A stretch of DNA of 64,000 nucleotides from CAVYGN01 sp964413265 (lineage in GTDB: Bacteria; Spirochaetota; Brevinematia; Brevinematales; JAOACQ01). Numbering within the stretch: position 1 is the first letter of the stretch; each line of letters starts with the position of its first letter. Made by a program: the position numbers and the translations under genes. The notes under the pieces are model-generated. The model was not told the origin of the DNA, did no database searches, and worked only from the letters and a program-made list of their open reading frames with translations. This document shows, in pieces, positions 7,690-16,048 of the stretch. The stretch covers positions 62,001 through 126,000 of the forward strand of contig CAYPRX010000002.1 in NCBI GenBank assembly GCA_964413265.1, written 5' to 3'.

Positions 7690-8796
7690 TTATGAACTTT
7701 TCAGTATCTTTTCCAGTTTTCTGATAAGAAGGCTGTTCGCTTCCCTGCAGCCTATGCTTATCCTGACATAGTTTTCAGAAAATCCGAAGGAGTTCAGTAT
7801 CCGGACAGTAATGCCGTTTTCTTCGATGTGAGAAATAATTTCATGAGATTTCGGACCAAAGTCGGCGAAAATGAAGTTGCCGTATGGCTTCAAATGATAA
7901 ATACCCAGCCTTTCTAGCTCTTTTGAAAGATAATTTTTACCGTATTCAACTGTTCTGAGAGTTTTTTCATAAAATTTATTGTCGGCCAGAGATGCCTCAG
8001 CGCCTTTAAGCTGGAGCACTCCCAAGTTAAAAGGCATCCTTATCTTTTCCATCTGAGAGGCTATCTCCTTATTCATGACCGAATAGCCCACGCGCAGTCC
8101 GGCAAGCCCGTAAACCTTTGAGAATGTATACACTATCATAAGATTGGGGAATTTATTCAGCATTGAAATTGATGAATTCTCAAGGCCGGCGAAATGTATG
8201 TATGCTTCATCTAAAAGGATTCCTGTTGAGGCCGGGATTTTATTAAGAAATTTTTCAATCTCGCCGGGGTCATGAAAGGTAGAAGTCGGATTGTCAGGAT
8301 TGGAGAACATTACAAGCTTCGTTCTGCCCGAATTCTCAGCTTCTCTGGCAATACCGTCAAGGTTGACCTTGAAATTAATCCTGGGAACCTCTTTAACAAC
8401 AGCTCCCTTTGATATGGAGCAGATGCTGTACATTGAAAAACTTTTTTCGGAAATAATCACCTGATCCCCTTCGTTAATAAAAGTCGAGGCGATCATGCTT
8501 ATTATCTCATCTGCCGAATCTCCGCATACTATCTGGTCCTGCTCTAAGTTTATGCTCCTTGATTTCCAGAAACCTGTGATCGCGTATTTAAGCCCCGCAG
8601 CAGCAGCATCAGGATATTGAAAGATGCCCTTTCTAAGCTCTTTACCTATGGCTTTCATGGCATCCGGAGAACTTCCAAGCGGATTTTCATTTGACGACAG
8701 TTTAAAAATCCTGCCTTTTCCTTTTTTGGGACTTTTCCCTTCGACATAAAGCGGTAGGTTGAAAATATCACGCCTGATCGATTTAAGTATCTCCAT
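7690..8796 (-). CDS. hisC: Histidinol-phosphate aminotransferase family (class I/II PLP enzyme)
   Basis: The protein is a fold-type I aminotransferase: 'LSSNENPLGSSP' at the N-terminus, 'NPDNPTST' for the cofactor pocket, 'LLDEAYIHF' with the PLP-pairing Asp/Tyr, and 'TFSKVYGLAGLRVGY' with the Schiff-base lysine at about 227. This set is diagnostic for HisC and its close relatives. HisC converts imidazole-acetol phosphate and glutamate to histidinol phosphate; relatives act on aromatic amino acids or cobalamin precursors. A GTG at 8820 gives eight more residues, but ATG at 8796 has a GAAGG site six bases upstream and lies two bases past the upstream stop, so I prefer it (368 residues). The upstream HAD phosphatase domain could serve as histidinol phosphatase; no other his genes are in the window. 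Confidence 0.85.
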   Translation of the reverse strand: MEILKSIRRDIFNLPLYVEGKSPKKGKGRIFKLSSNENPLGSSPDAMKAIGKELRKGIFQYPDAAAAGLKYAITGFWKSRSINLEQDQIVCGDSADEIISMIASTFINEGDQVIISEKSFSMYSICSISKGAVVKEVPRINFKVNLDGIAREAENSGRTKLVMFSNPDNPTSTFHDPGEIEKFLNKIPASTGILLDEAYIHFAGLENSSISMLNKFPNLMIVYTFSKVYGLAGLRVGYSVMNKEIASQMEKIRMPFNLGVLQLKGAEASLADNKFYEKTLRTVEYGKNYLSKELERLGIYHLKPYGNFIFADFGPKSHEIISHIEENGITVRILNSFGFSENYVRISIGCREANSLLIRKLEKILKSS

Positions 8797-8798
8797 AA

Positions 8799-9860
8799 TC
8801 AAACCTTCGACCGGATCCACTTGAAGGCTTTTCCGGCCCTGAAGCCTTTTATGCCTTTTTTAAATATGAGATCTGCGGTCAGGAACCTTTCGGACAGCTG
8901 TCCGGGAACAGAGCAGGGCACAGCGATGCAGGTCATAAAAGCCCTTTTAGCTGCCTCGACCCCGAATTGGGAATCTTCGACGACTGCACAATTGACCGGT
9001 TCAATTTTAAGCCGGCGGGCTGCTTCCAGAAATACATCAGGAGCCGGCTTGTTATTTTCAACGCTTTCGGCAGATAATATGACGCTGAAATAATTATCAA
9101 GAGCAATAATTTTAATTATCTCGTTCACATTTTCCTTTGATGAGCTTGATGCGATAGCAAGGGAAAAGTCAGCTTTTTTAAGCATTTCTATGAATTTTAT
9201 CATTTCAGGATATACTTTAGTGTTTTTCCTTGCTAACTTGAGATAATTATTCTCCTTTCTTGCAAGCATGGTTTCGGGAGAATCTTTGATATTATAGATC
9301 TTCTGCAGGTCTTTCATCATATCAAGACTGCTCATGCCGATGTATTTGTACTTCATCTCACGCGTCAGATTAATTCCATAGGATTTCATCAAAATCCTGT
9401 CGCCTTCAAAGTAGTTGTTTTCACTGTCTATGACTGTTCCGTCTAAATCGAATATGACGGCCTTGATCTTATAGGACGGGAATGGGCCGACTCTTTTAGA
9501 GATCTCGATAATATTGCCTTCGGGATCGGAAGCCTCAGATTCCAGGAAGCCGTCTCCTGTCACTCTTGGGGCCTTAATGCTGTCGAGGCCCAGATTCTTG
9601 AGCCTTGTATATTCTTTAATTACATCGTTTGTATGCAAAGAAATGTGAAATGTGTTTTTTGCTGCAGGAATGCCTGTATTGTTTTGCGGTCTTTCCAGAA
9701 GTTCAAGGGTTAGATTTCGGTCTGCCAGAATTACAGTATGAAGCTCCTTCTGGTTAATACTAGCATAGCGGTACAGGGTTTTAAAACCGAAGTACTTCCT
9801 GTAAAAGAGCTCCATTTTATAACTGTCAGCAACTTCCAGACCGATGTGGTTTAACTTCAT
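8799..9860 (-). CDS. Fusion protein: glyoxalase/VOC domain + HAD-superfamily phosphatase
   Basis: The 353 residues hold two domains. Residues 1-123 are a vicinal-oxygen-chelate fold ('LNHIGLEVADSYKMELFYRKYFGFK' with possible metal ligands H5, H72 and E119). Residues 131-350 are a beta-phosphoglucomutase-type HAD hydrolase with all four motifs: nucleophile D138 in IFDLDGT, SSSS for motif II, a lysine in NKPAPDVF for motif III, and VEDSQFG for motif IV. The frame is uninterrupted across the join, so this is a true fusion. It is followed two bases after its stop by hisC. Substrate is unknown. Dephosphorylation coupled to isomerisation or detoxification of a small sugar phosphate or keto compound is plausible, or the HAD half may supply histidinol-phosphatase activity. 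Confidence 0.85.
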   Translation of the reverse strand: MKLNHIGLEVADSYKMELFYRKYFGFKTLYRYASINQKELHTVILADRNLTLELLERPQNNTGIPAAKNTFHISLHTNDVIKEYTRLKNLGLDSIKAPRVTGDGFLESEASDPEGNIIEISKRVGPFPSYKIKAVIFDLDGTVIDSENNYFEGDRILMKSYGINLTREMKYKYIGMSSLDMMKDLQKIYNIKDSPETMLARKENNYLKLARKNTKVYPEMIKFIEMLKKADFSLAIASSSSKENVNEIIKIIALDNYFSVILSAESVENNKPAPDVFLEAARRLKIEPVNCAVVEDSQFGVEAAKRAFMTCIAVPCSVPGQLSERFLTADLIFKKGIKGFRAGKAFKWIRSKV

Positions 9861-9876
9861 CTATCTATATCCGTCC

Positions 9877-11334
9877 TTAATTTGTTATTGACAGGGCCTT
9901 TATTAACCGTTTTCTAGTTCTTTCTTTACCAATTACCGGGATGATGAAATATGTTTCAGGGCCCTGTGTTCTGCCTGTCAGAGCAGCCCTTAAAGGAAGA
10001 AAAAGGTTCTTGCCTTTGATCCCGGTTTCAGCAATGATGGCGTTAACAATCTCTGTAAATACTTTTTCGCTGATGACCCTGTTTTCCCCGGCAATTTTAT
10101 CAAGGAAAGTCCTGATAACCTTTCTGGATTCCTCTTTTTTTAGAATATTCACAGCTTCATCGGATATTACAAAATCATCTGTAAGAAAATATCCGATGTG
10201 GTCCTTTAACTCAGAAAGGTGAGAGCAGTACCCTCGGGCAATTCCTATGATTCCTTTAAGAAATTGACGGTTTTTCTCTGACTTTATAAAATCGTCATCA
10301 ACGAGGCCTGTTTCCTTTATAAAAGGCAGTGAAGACTTGAATACGGCATCGATATCGCTGTTAATTATAAAATGCTTGGCGATCCAGTCTAGCTTTGTAT
10401 TGTCAAAAACAGCCGGACTGGGGGACAGGCGTTCGATATCGAAAAGGTCGATCAGTTCAGCCATTGAAAGTATTTCCCTTCCATCGGGGCTTGACCAGCC
10501 CAGGAGAGCCAGATAATTTACAAGCGCTTCAGGAGGATAGCCGAGTTTTCGGAAGTCGCTTACGCTCGACGCTACATTCCTCTTGGATAATTTCTGCCTG
10601 TCCTTTCCAAGAATGAGTGACATATGTGCGAAAACAGGGACCTGAAAATTGAGAGCCCTGTAAATCATCAGCTGACGTACTGTGTTCGAAAGGTGTTCAT
10701 CAGCCCTTAGAACATGCGTTATGTTCATAAGCGCATCATCCACAACAACTGCGTAATTATATAAAGGAATTCCGTTAGCACGCACAATGACAAAATCCCC
10801 AACCATGCCTTTTGGGAATGTAACAGATCCTTTTACTTTATCTTCGAATTTAAAATCCTCATCATATGAAAGAAATCGAATAACTGGCTTTCTGCCCTCG
10901 GCTTCGTAATCTTTAATCTGTCTGACAGTGAGGTTCCTGCAATGCCCGTCATAAACGGGGGGATTGCCCTCTGCGATCAGTGCATTTTTCCTGCTCTCAA
11001 TCTCTTCAGGGGTGCAGTAGCAGTGAAATGCCCTTCCTGCCTTCAGGAGAATAAGGGCATATTCCATATATATACTGAGCCTTTCACTTTGAAAATAACT
11101 TCCTGCCGGCCCTCCTTTATCGGGCCCTTCATCCCACTCGATGCCGAGCCATTTAAGATCGTTCATCAGGTTTATAGCATATTCAGGATGAGAACGATCC
11201 ATATCGGTATCTTCGATCCTGAGTATAAATCTGCCTTTCATATGTTTTGCATAGAGAAAAGCGAAAAGCGCAGTCCTGACGTTGCCGACATGGAGCATCC
11301 CTGTAGGTGAGGGGGCAAAGCGGGTCCGTACCAT
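9877..11334 (-). CDS. gltX: Glutamyl-tRNA synthetase
   Basis: At 485 residues this is a full-length bacterial class I GluRS. It has the HIGH-type motif HVGN (15-18) in 'APSPTGMLHVGNVRTALF', 'RIEDTD' at 39-44, a cysteine-rich knuckle (C105, C107, C132) and KLSKR at 248-252, followed by the helical anticodon-binding domain. It charges tRNA-Glu with glutamate in the cytoplasm. Because a separate GlnRS is encoded divergently at 12.9 kb, the enzyme may be discriminating rather than also charging tRNA-Gln; that cannot be read from sequence. Spacing is 21 bases after the HD-GYP gene and 16 before the VOC-HAD gene. Confidence 0.97.
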   Translation of the reverse strand: MVRTRFAPSPTGMLHVGNVRTALFAFLYAKHMKGRFILRIEDTDMDRSHPEYAINLMNDLKWLGIEWDEGPDKGGPAGSYFQSERLSIYMEYALILLKAGRAFHCYCTPEEIESRKNALIAEGNPPVYDGHCRNLTVRQIKDYEAEGRKPVIRFLSYDEDFKFEDKVKGSVTFPKGMVGDFVIVRANGIPLYNYAVVVDDALMNITHVLRADEHLSNTVRQLMIYRALNFQVPVFAHMSLILGKDRQKLSKRNVASSVSDFRKLGYPPEALVNYLALLGWSSPDGREILSMAELIDLFDIERLSPSPAVFDNTKLDWIAKHFIINSDIDAVFKSSLPFIKETGLVDDDFIKSEKNRQFLKGIIGIARGYCSHLSELKDHIGYFLTDDFVISDEAVNILKKEESRKVIRTFLDKIAGENRVISEKVFTEIVNAIIAETGIKGKNLFLPLRAALTGRTQGPETYFIIPVIGKERTRKRLIKALSITN

Positions 11335-11355
11335 CCATTAATCTCCTTATTTAGG

Positions 11356-12726
11356 TCACACTTTTCTCATGTTTTCAAGGACCTTAAGAAGTTTAGGGTC
11401 TTCAATGATTTTCTCAATGCTTCTTGTTTTATCCAAAAGCAAATCAACCTGCAGGGGATATTTCAGGGTTTCCATCTTGCTGTTGATATATATGAGTATA
11501 ATCGGCCGCAGGGTCTGAGAGGGATCTATTTTAATAACCTGGGCGACCTCCTTTGTATTGAGCATAACGAATGAATAGAGCGGGACCAGTGGTTTGCCAT
11601 AGAGACGCCGGGGCATCCTGTTAATAAATTCTGCGGCGAATCTGGGATGGAATTTGGTCCCTGACAAGTTTTGAATAGCAAGAAAAGAATTGGAAATAGG
11701 AAATGCCTTGCGATAGGGAGTCTCTGAGGTCAGAGCGTCATATGTATCAGCAATTGCTATGACCTGCGCTATCTCCCCCATCTTATCCCTGGCAATATGC
11801 GTGGGATAACCGAGGCCATCGTAATTTTCATGGTGATAGAGAAGGCAGTCCTCGACCTCCCTATCGAAGTTCTTCTGTGATTGGACTATCTCGTATCCTA
11901 GCTGAGGATGTTTTTGAATTGTAAACCATTCTTTTTGATTCAGCTCTTCTTTCTTGTTTAATATCTCTTTAGGAATCAGTAGTTTACCAAGATCATGCAG
12001 AATAGCACCCTCGCCGAGTATTTTCAGCTTGTCCTTGCTGTAAAGCATTTCCTTTCCGAAGAGAATGGCAAGCATGGCTACATTTATGCTGTGAGTGTAT
12101 GTGTAATCGTCGAAATCCTTCAATTTCAGCAAGTTCAGGATTGTATAAGTCTCGCTTATGGATATCTCCCCGATCAGATCTTCTATTACGTCCTCGATTT
12201 CTTTTTTTGGCAGTGAAATTTTTTTAAGGATGCTATTTTCTATTTCTTTTGCAATATAAAGCGATTTTTCAATTAGCTGGTTTGAGACAATATATCTGTC
12301 AATGCGGTAAAAATTTGAGGTGTATACTGGCTTATTGTAGTTGAATCTGTGAATGCCCATGTCTTCAAGGGATTTGATTATCTCTGCGGTTATGATTTCA
12401 CCTCTTCCGACAATTTTCGTTCCGTCCGGTGTAAACGCATCCCCCTGTAAGGCTATGCCTGGATAAAGGTCCTTGGTTTCCATGGTGATCAGTTTATACG
12501 ATTTCTCGATTTTGCTTTCCAGGGGGTTATAAAACAATATTTCAAGTTTTTCAGATTTCAACCTATTAATCAGTTCTTCTGTTACAGCTTCCTCTTTATT
12601 GATTTTTTTAACACCGTCCGCTGTGAAGGCATCGGCTTCAAGAATCATTCCCGGTAGAAGCGTTTCGACATGTATCTCGAGAAGTACCTGATCAGTATCG
12701 GTATTATTACCTTTTTCAATTTCCAT
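11356..12726 (-). CDS. HD-GYP domain protein, probable cyclic-di-GMP phosphodiesterase, with duplicated N-terminal module
   Basis: The C-terminal half (about 190-400) is an intact HD-GYP domain: 'AILHDLGK' with HD at 244-245, 'KHPQLGYEIV', 'HHENYDGLGYP' at 298-308, and 'IADTYDALTS'. Such domains hydrolyse cyclic di-GMP using a di-iron or similar metal centre. The N-terminal part has two copies of a ~44-residue unit, at about 24-67 ('LPGMILEADAFTADG') and 88-131 ('YPGIALQGDAFTPDG'), which look like an internal duplication. It has no membrane helix or response-regulator domain, so it is cytoplasmic with an unknown input. It is the first gene of the long minus-strand run and starts 181 bases from the divergent glnS. 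It couples c-di-GMP turnover to a transcript that also carries gltX and the Mla genes. Confidence 0.92.
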   Translation of the reverse strand: MEIEKGNNTDTDQVLLEIHVETLLPGMILEADAFTADGVKKINKEEAVTEELINRLKSEKLEILFYNPLESKIEKSYKLITMETKDLYPGIALQGDAFTPDGTKIVGRGEIITAEIIKSLEDMGIHRFNYNKPVYTSNFYRIDRYIVSNQLIEKSLYIAKEIENSILKKISLPKKEIEDVIEDLIGEISISETYTILNLLKLKDFDDYTYTHSINVAMLAILFGKEMLYSKDKLKILGEGAILHDLGKLLIPKEILNKKEELNQKEWFTIQKHPQLGYEIVQSQKNFDREVEDCLLYHHENYDGLGYPTHIARDKMGEIAQVIAIADTYDALTSETPYRKAFPISNSFLAIQNLSGTKFHPRFAAEFINRMPRRLYGKPLVPLYSFVMLNTKEVAQVIKIDPSQTLRPIILIYINSKMETLKYPLQVDLLLDKTRSIEKIIEDPKLLKVLENMRKV

Positions 12727-12907
12727 ATGAGTAATGGGCAGCTGTATAGGCCCCCCAAAATATTAATTATTTAATCCCTTGATATTATATATTTGAAGCC
12801 ACGATATGTAAAATTTTCAGAGTTGAAAGAATGGCAAATATTGTGATAAGGCTGATTATCTATTAAAATACTGATGTTTAATTATTAGCTTTCATGATGG
12901 GAGAAAA

Positions 12908-14626
12908 ATGATGGAGAAAGAGGGTATGAAAGATAAATACGGAGCAGTCAAAGGCGGTACTAATTTTATTCATGCATTGATCAATGAAGATATTGAAAAA
13001 AATACTTATGGTGGAATGGTCCATACCCGTTTTCCTCCTGAACCAAACGGCTATCTCCATATAGGACATGCAAAATCCATCTGCTTGAATTTCGGAACGG
13101 CATTGCAGTATAAAGGACTTTGCAATCTGCGTTTTGACGATACAAATCCGTCGAAAGAGGAGACGGAGTATGTTGAATCAATAATGCAGGATGTGAAGTG
13201 GCTTGGTTTCAACTGGGAAGACAGGCTTTTCTATGCTTCGGACTATTATGGTAATCTTTATGATTATGCAGTGGAACTGATAAAAATGGGAAAGGCTTAT
13301 GTATGTGATCTTACTGCCGATGAGGTAAGAAAATACCGCGGTACTTTGACAGAGCCAGGCATTAACAGTCCCTATAGAGAGAGAAAGGTAAGCGAGAATC
13401 TGGATCTTTTCGAACGCATGAAAAAAGGGGAATTCCCAGACGGCTCCAGGACTCTGAGAGCAAAAATCGACATGTCTTCTCCAAATCTGAATTTGAGGGA
13501 CCCTGTGATCTATAGAATTCTCAGAAGTACGCATCACCGTACCGGCGATACCTGGTGCATATATCCGATGTACGATTACGCCCATCCGATTTCCGATGCT
13601 CTTGAAGGTATTACACATTCTATATGCACCCTTGAATTCGAGGACCATCGGCCGCTTTACGACTGGGTATTAACAACTCTTAAATTTAATCCCAGGCCCA
13701 AGCAGATAGAATTTGCGAGGCTTGATCTCACTTTTACTGTAATGAGCAAGAGAAAGCTGCTGGAGCTTGTCAGGGGAGGTTATGTCAGAGGCTGGGATGA
13801 TCCGAGGATGCCGACAATATCCGGTCTACGGAGGCGGGGCTATACGCCGGAAGCGATCAGGGATTTTTGCGAGCGTATAGGAGTTGCAAAGGCCAACAGT
13901 GTTGTAGACATATCACTCCTGGAACATTGCCTGAGAGAGGACTTGAACATGAGGGCTCCCAGAAGAATGGCAGTCCTGGATCCTCTCAGGGTAGTAATCG
14001 ATAATTATCCTCCCGATCTCGTTGAGGAATTTGATGCCGACAACAATCCAGAGGATGAATCTGCTGGAAAGAGGAAGATACCATTTTCAAAAATTTTATA
14101 CATTGAAAAGGATGATTTCCGTGAGGTCCCTCCGAAGGATTTTTTCAGACTGGCCCCTGGAAGGGAAATAAGGCTGAAACATGCGTATTACATTAAATGC
14201 GTGAGCGTTATCAGGAATAAAAAAACAGGTGAAATTGAAGAACTGCATTGCACATATGATCCGGAATCGAAGGGGGGATGGACGTCGGATGGACGCAAGG
14301 TCATGGGGACATCACACTGGGTATCAGCAAGACATTCAGTGAAGTTAGAAGTGCGGCTTTATGATCATTTGCTTCTCAGAGAGAACCCCGGGGATGAAAA
14401 GGAAGATCGTGACTACAAGGAGCTTATAAATCCGGATTCGCTTAAAGTATTCAAAGAATGCAGGGGTGAGCCTTCACTGGGAGAAGTTAAGAAAGGTGAA
14501 TTTTTCCAGTTCCTGCGGCAGGGTTATTTTTCAGTTGATCCCGATTCTGCAGAGGGAAAACCATGCTTTAATCGTACCGTATCCCTTAATGATCCATGGG
14601 CTAAAAAACAGAAAAGGCAGGCATGA
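12908..14626 (+). CDS. glnS: Glutaminyl-tRNA synthetase
   Basis: The 572-residue class I synthetase has 'VHTRFPPEPNGYLHIGHAKS' with HIGH at 51-54, 'RFDDTNPSKEE', 'EFEDHRPLYDWVL', a KMSKS-type VMSKR at 278-282 and the C-terminal beta-barrel region with 'CTYDPESKGG'. These distinguish GlnRS from GluRS. It charges tRNA-Gln directly with glutamine. Bacteria having GlnRS are thought to have acquired it laterally from eukaryotes; having both gltX and glnS makes the amidotransferase route unnecessary for Gln. The gene reads divergently from the HD-GYP operon across a 181-base AT-rich spacer; ATG at 12911 is an alternative start. A GGAG site lies just upstream (around 12899). Confidence 0.97.
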   Translation: MMEKEGMKDKYGAVKGGTNFIHALINEDIEKNTYGGMVHTRFPPEPNGYLHIGHAKSICLNFGTALQYKGLCNLRFDDTNPSKEETEYVESIMQDVKWLGFNWEDRLFYASDYYGNLYDYAVELIKMGKAYVCDLTADEVRKYRGTLTEPGINSPYRERKVSENLDLFERMKKGEFPDGSRTLRAKIDMSSPNLNLRDPVIYRILRSTHHRTGDTWCIYPMYDYAHPISDALEGITHSICTLEFEDHRPLYDWVLTTLKFNPRPKQIEFARLDLTFTVMSKRKLLELVRGGYVRGWDDPRMPTISGLRRRGYTPEAIRDFCERIGVAKANSVVDISLLEHCLREDLNMRAPRRMAVLDPLRVVIDNYPPDLVEEFDADNNPEDESAGKRKIPFSKILYIEKDDFREVPPKDFFRLAPGREIRLKHAYYIKCVSVIRNKKTGEIEELHCTYDPESKGGWTSDGRKVMGTSHWVSARHSVKLEVRLYDHLLLRENPGDEKEDRDYKELINPDSLKVFKECRGEPSLGEVKKGEFFQFLRQGYFSVDPDSAEGKPCFNRTVSLNDPWAKKQKRQA

Positions 14627-14635
14627 AAGCTGACC

Positions 14636-15583
14636 TTATTTGCGGCCGGACTTTGTACCCATTATGGCCTGTAAAACCTTAAACTTATCAATAATGGCCA
14701 GTATAATGAGCGTTATCAATGATGCGAGAAATACCATTACCGTTGTATAAAAATAATATTTAACAGACCATAAAAAAGCGGTCATAATCAATTTAGCAAT
14801 TGAGAAACTCTCCCTGTAAGTATTCTCATAAAGAGAGATTTTTAATGTACAGAGTTCATTTTCCTCTGAATAGTCTCCCAGCCTCACCCCCAATTCCTGA
14901 AGCTGCTTTTCAATTTCCTGTATTTTATATTCCAGGTCTATCTCTTCGGATAATTTGCCGCCCTTGGATCTGAGTAAAATGAGGGAATCGAGTGTATTTT
15001 CCAGGGATTTTTTCTGGGCATTGATATCCTTGAATTCGCTTGTCTTATCAATTTTATTTATTTCTATTGATCTGAGTATTCCGATTTTTTTTACTTCTTC
15101 CACCATGGCATCGAAATTATCGGGTGGTACTCCGATGGAAATGTCAAGAAACCTTGAACCTTTTAATCCGGTATTGTTTTCGTATTGTATAACGGAGTTA
15201 TATTTTTTTATTGATTCGCGCAGTTCCTTGTCGGATTTATCGAAATCCCTTGTTTCGGTCGTCAGCGTTGCTATCTTCTCATATTTCTGGTCAACTCTTA
15301 TAATCTGTGGCTTTTCACCGGTGATTTCTTTCTGAATTGTTCTTTTATAGCTTGCAAAATTACTCTTGATATTTTTGAGAACCTCGGTTTTCTGGCCTTC
15401 ATTAATATTTTCCCTTTCCGACCGGTCGGCGAGTACTGACCGTGGATAATACGGATTGTAATAATTCGAATAATATACAGATACACCCTCTTTCTCAACT
15501 ATGCCGTATAAAAGGCGGATAATAAAAAACAGGATGAAAATGGCAATATAAATCAGTATCCCGCTGAATATTTTTTTCTTCAT
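14636..15583 (-). CDS. DUF4349-like membrane protein with coiled coil
   Basis: The 315-residue protein has an N-terminal membrane helix (about 5-25), a Tyr/Asn-rich linker, a periplasmic domain, a coiled coil (about 180-230, 'LENTLDSLILLRSKGGKLSEEIDLEYKI' region) and a C-terminal hydrophobic segment (about 255-300). The pattern 'FLDISIGVPPDNFDAMVEEVKKIG' followed by a long helix is how DUF4349 proteins look; those are anchored lipoproteins or membrane proteins of unknown role. I chose ATG at 15583, which has a GGAGG site seven bases upstream; a TTG at 15595 would add four residues but overlaps that site. It converges with glnS, their stops nine bases apart. It may form an operon with the two genes upstream on this strand. 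Confidence 0.75.
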   Translation of the reverse strand: MKKKIFSGILIYIAIFILFFIIRLLYGIVEKEGVSVYYSNYYNPYYPRSVLADRSERENINEGQKTEVLKNIKSNFASYKRTIQKEITGEKPQIIRVDQKYEKIATLTTETRDFDKSDKELRESIKKYNSVIQYENNTGLKGSRFLDISIGVPPDNFDAMVEEVKKIGILRSIEINKIDKTSEFKDINAQKKSLENTLDSLILLRSKGGKLSEEIDLEYKIQEIEKQLQELGVRLGDYSEENELCTLKISLYENTYRESFSIAKLIMTAFLWSVKYYFYTTVMVFLASLITLIILAIIDKFKVLQAIMGTKSGRK

Positions 15584-15629
15584 AAGGGCCTCCAAAGAAT
15601 ATGTTTATGCTTGTATTGTAATTGAATTG

Positions 15630-16028
15630 TCATTGGGAATTGAGAATTTTAATCGCTTCTTCGTCAAAGAGTATCCATATGCTGTATATGCCGAGAGCAG
15701 TACCGACAGGAATATGAAGTAAATTAATGAATGATACGATAAGAACGGGTATTCTGCCCCACTTCTTTTTTCCTACTAGAGCTGCGCCCCCAAATATCCC
15801 GATTACAGCAAAAAGCAGGATGATCGAAGATATAATAGCAAGAAAAACAGGGACGGTATCAACCACTATATGCGGTATTATATCCGGATCAATAAAGCCG
15901 GCATTTACGGCGTAAGAAACGATGTGTGGCAGCAATACGGAGAGGAACAAAAGGAATATTCCGGCACAAAAAGCAAGAACGGAATAAACGAGGTTGAGGA
16001 TTCCAGTGAGTTTAATGTGTTTTTCCAT
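15630..16028 (-). CDS. Small polytopic membrane protein of unknown function
   Basis: The 132 residues are mostly hydrophobic, with four likely membrane helices at about 7-32, 58-85, 93-108 and 108-122. A charged 'VGKKKWGR' loop lies between helices two and three, and a soluble acidic tail follows. The layout (long first helix, small-residue-rich second, KKKWGR loop) resembles small DUF4064-type or YqhA-like membrane proteins, but I cannot assign a family. It lies between the FliD-like gene and the DUF4349-like gene, all on the minus strand with gaps of 20 and 46 bases, so it is probably co-transcribed with them. Confidence 0.7.
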   Translation of the reverse strand: MEKHIKLTGILNLVYSVLAFCAGIFLLFLSVLLPHIVSYAVNAGFIDPDIIPHIVVDTVPVFLAIISSIILLFAVIGIFGGAALVGKKKWGRIPVLIVSFINLLHIPVGTALGIYSIWILFDEEAIKILNSQ

Positions 16029-16048
16029 ATTTAACTCCTTATCCGTAA

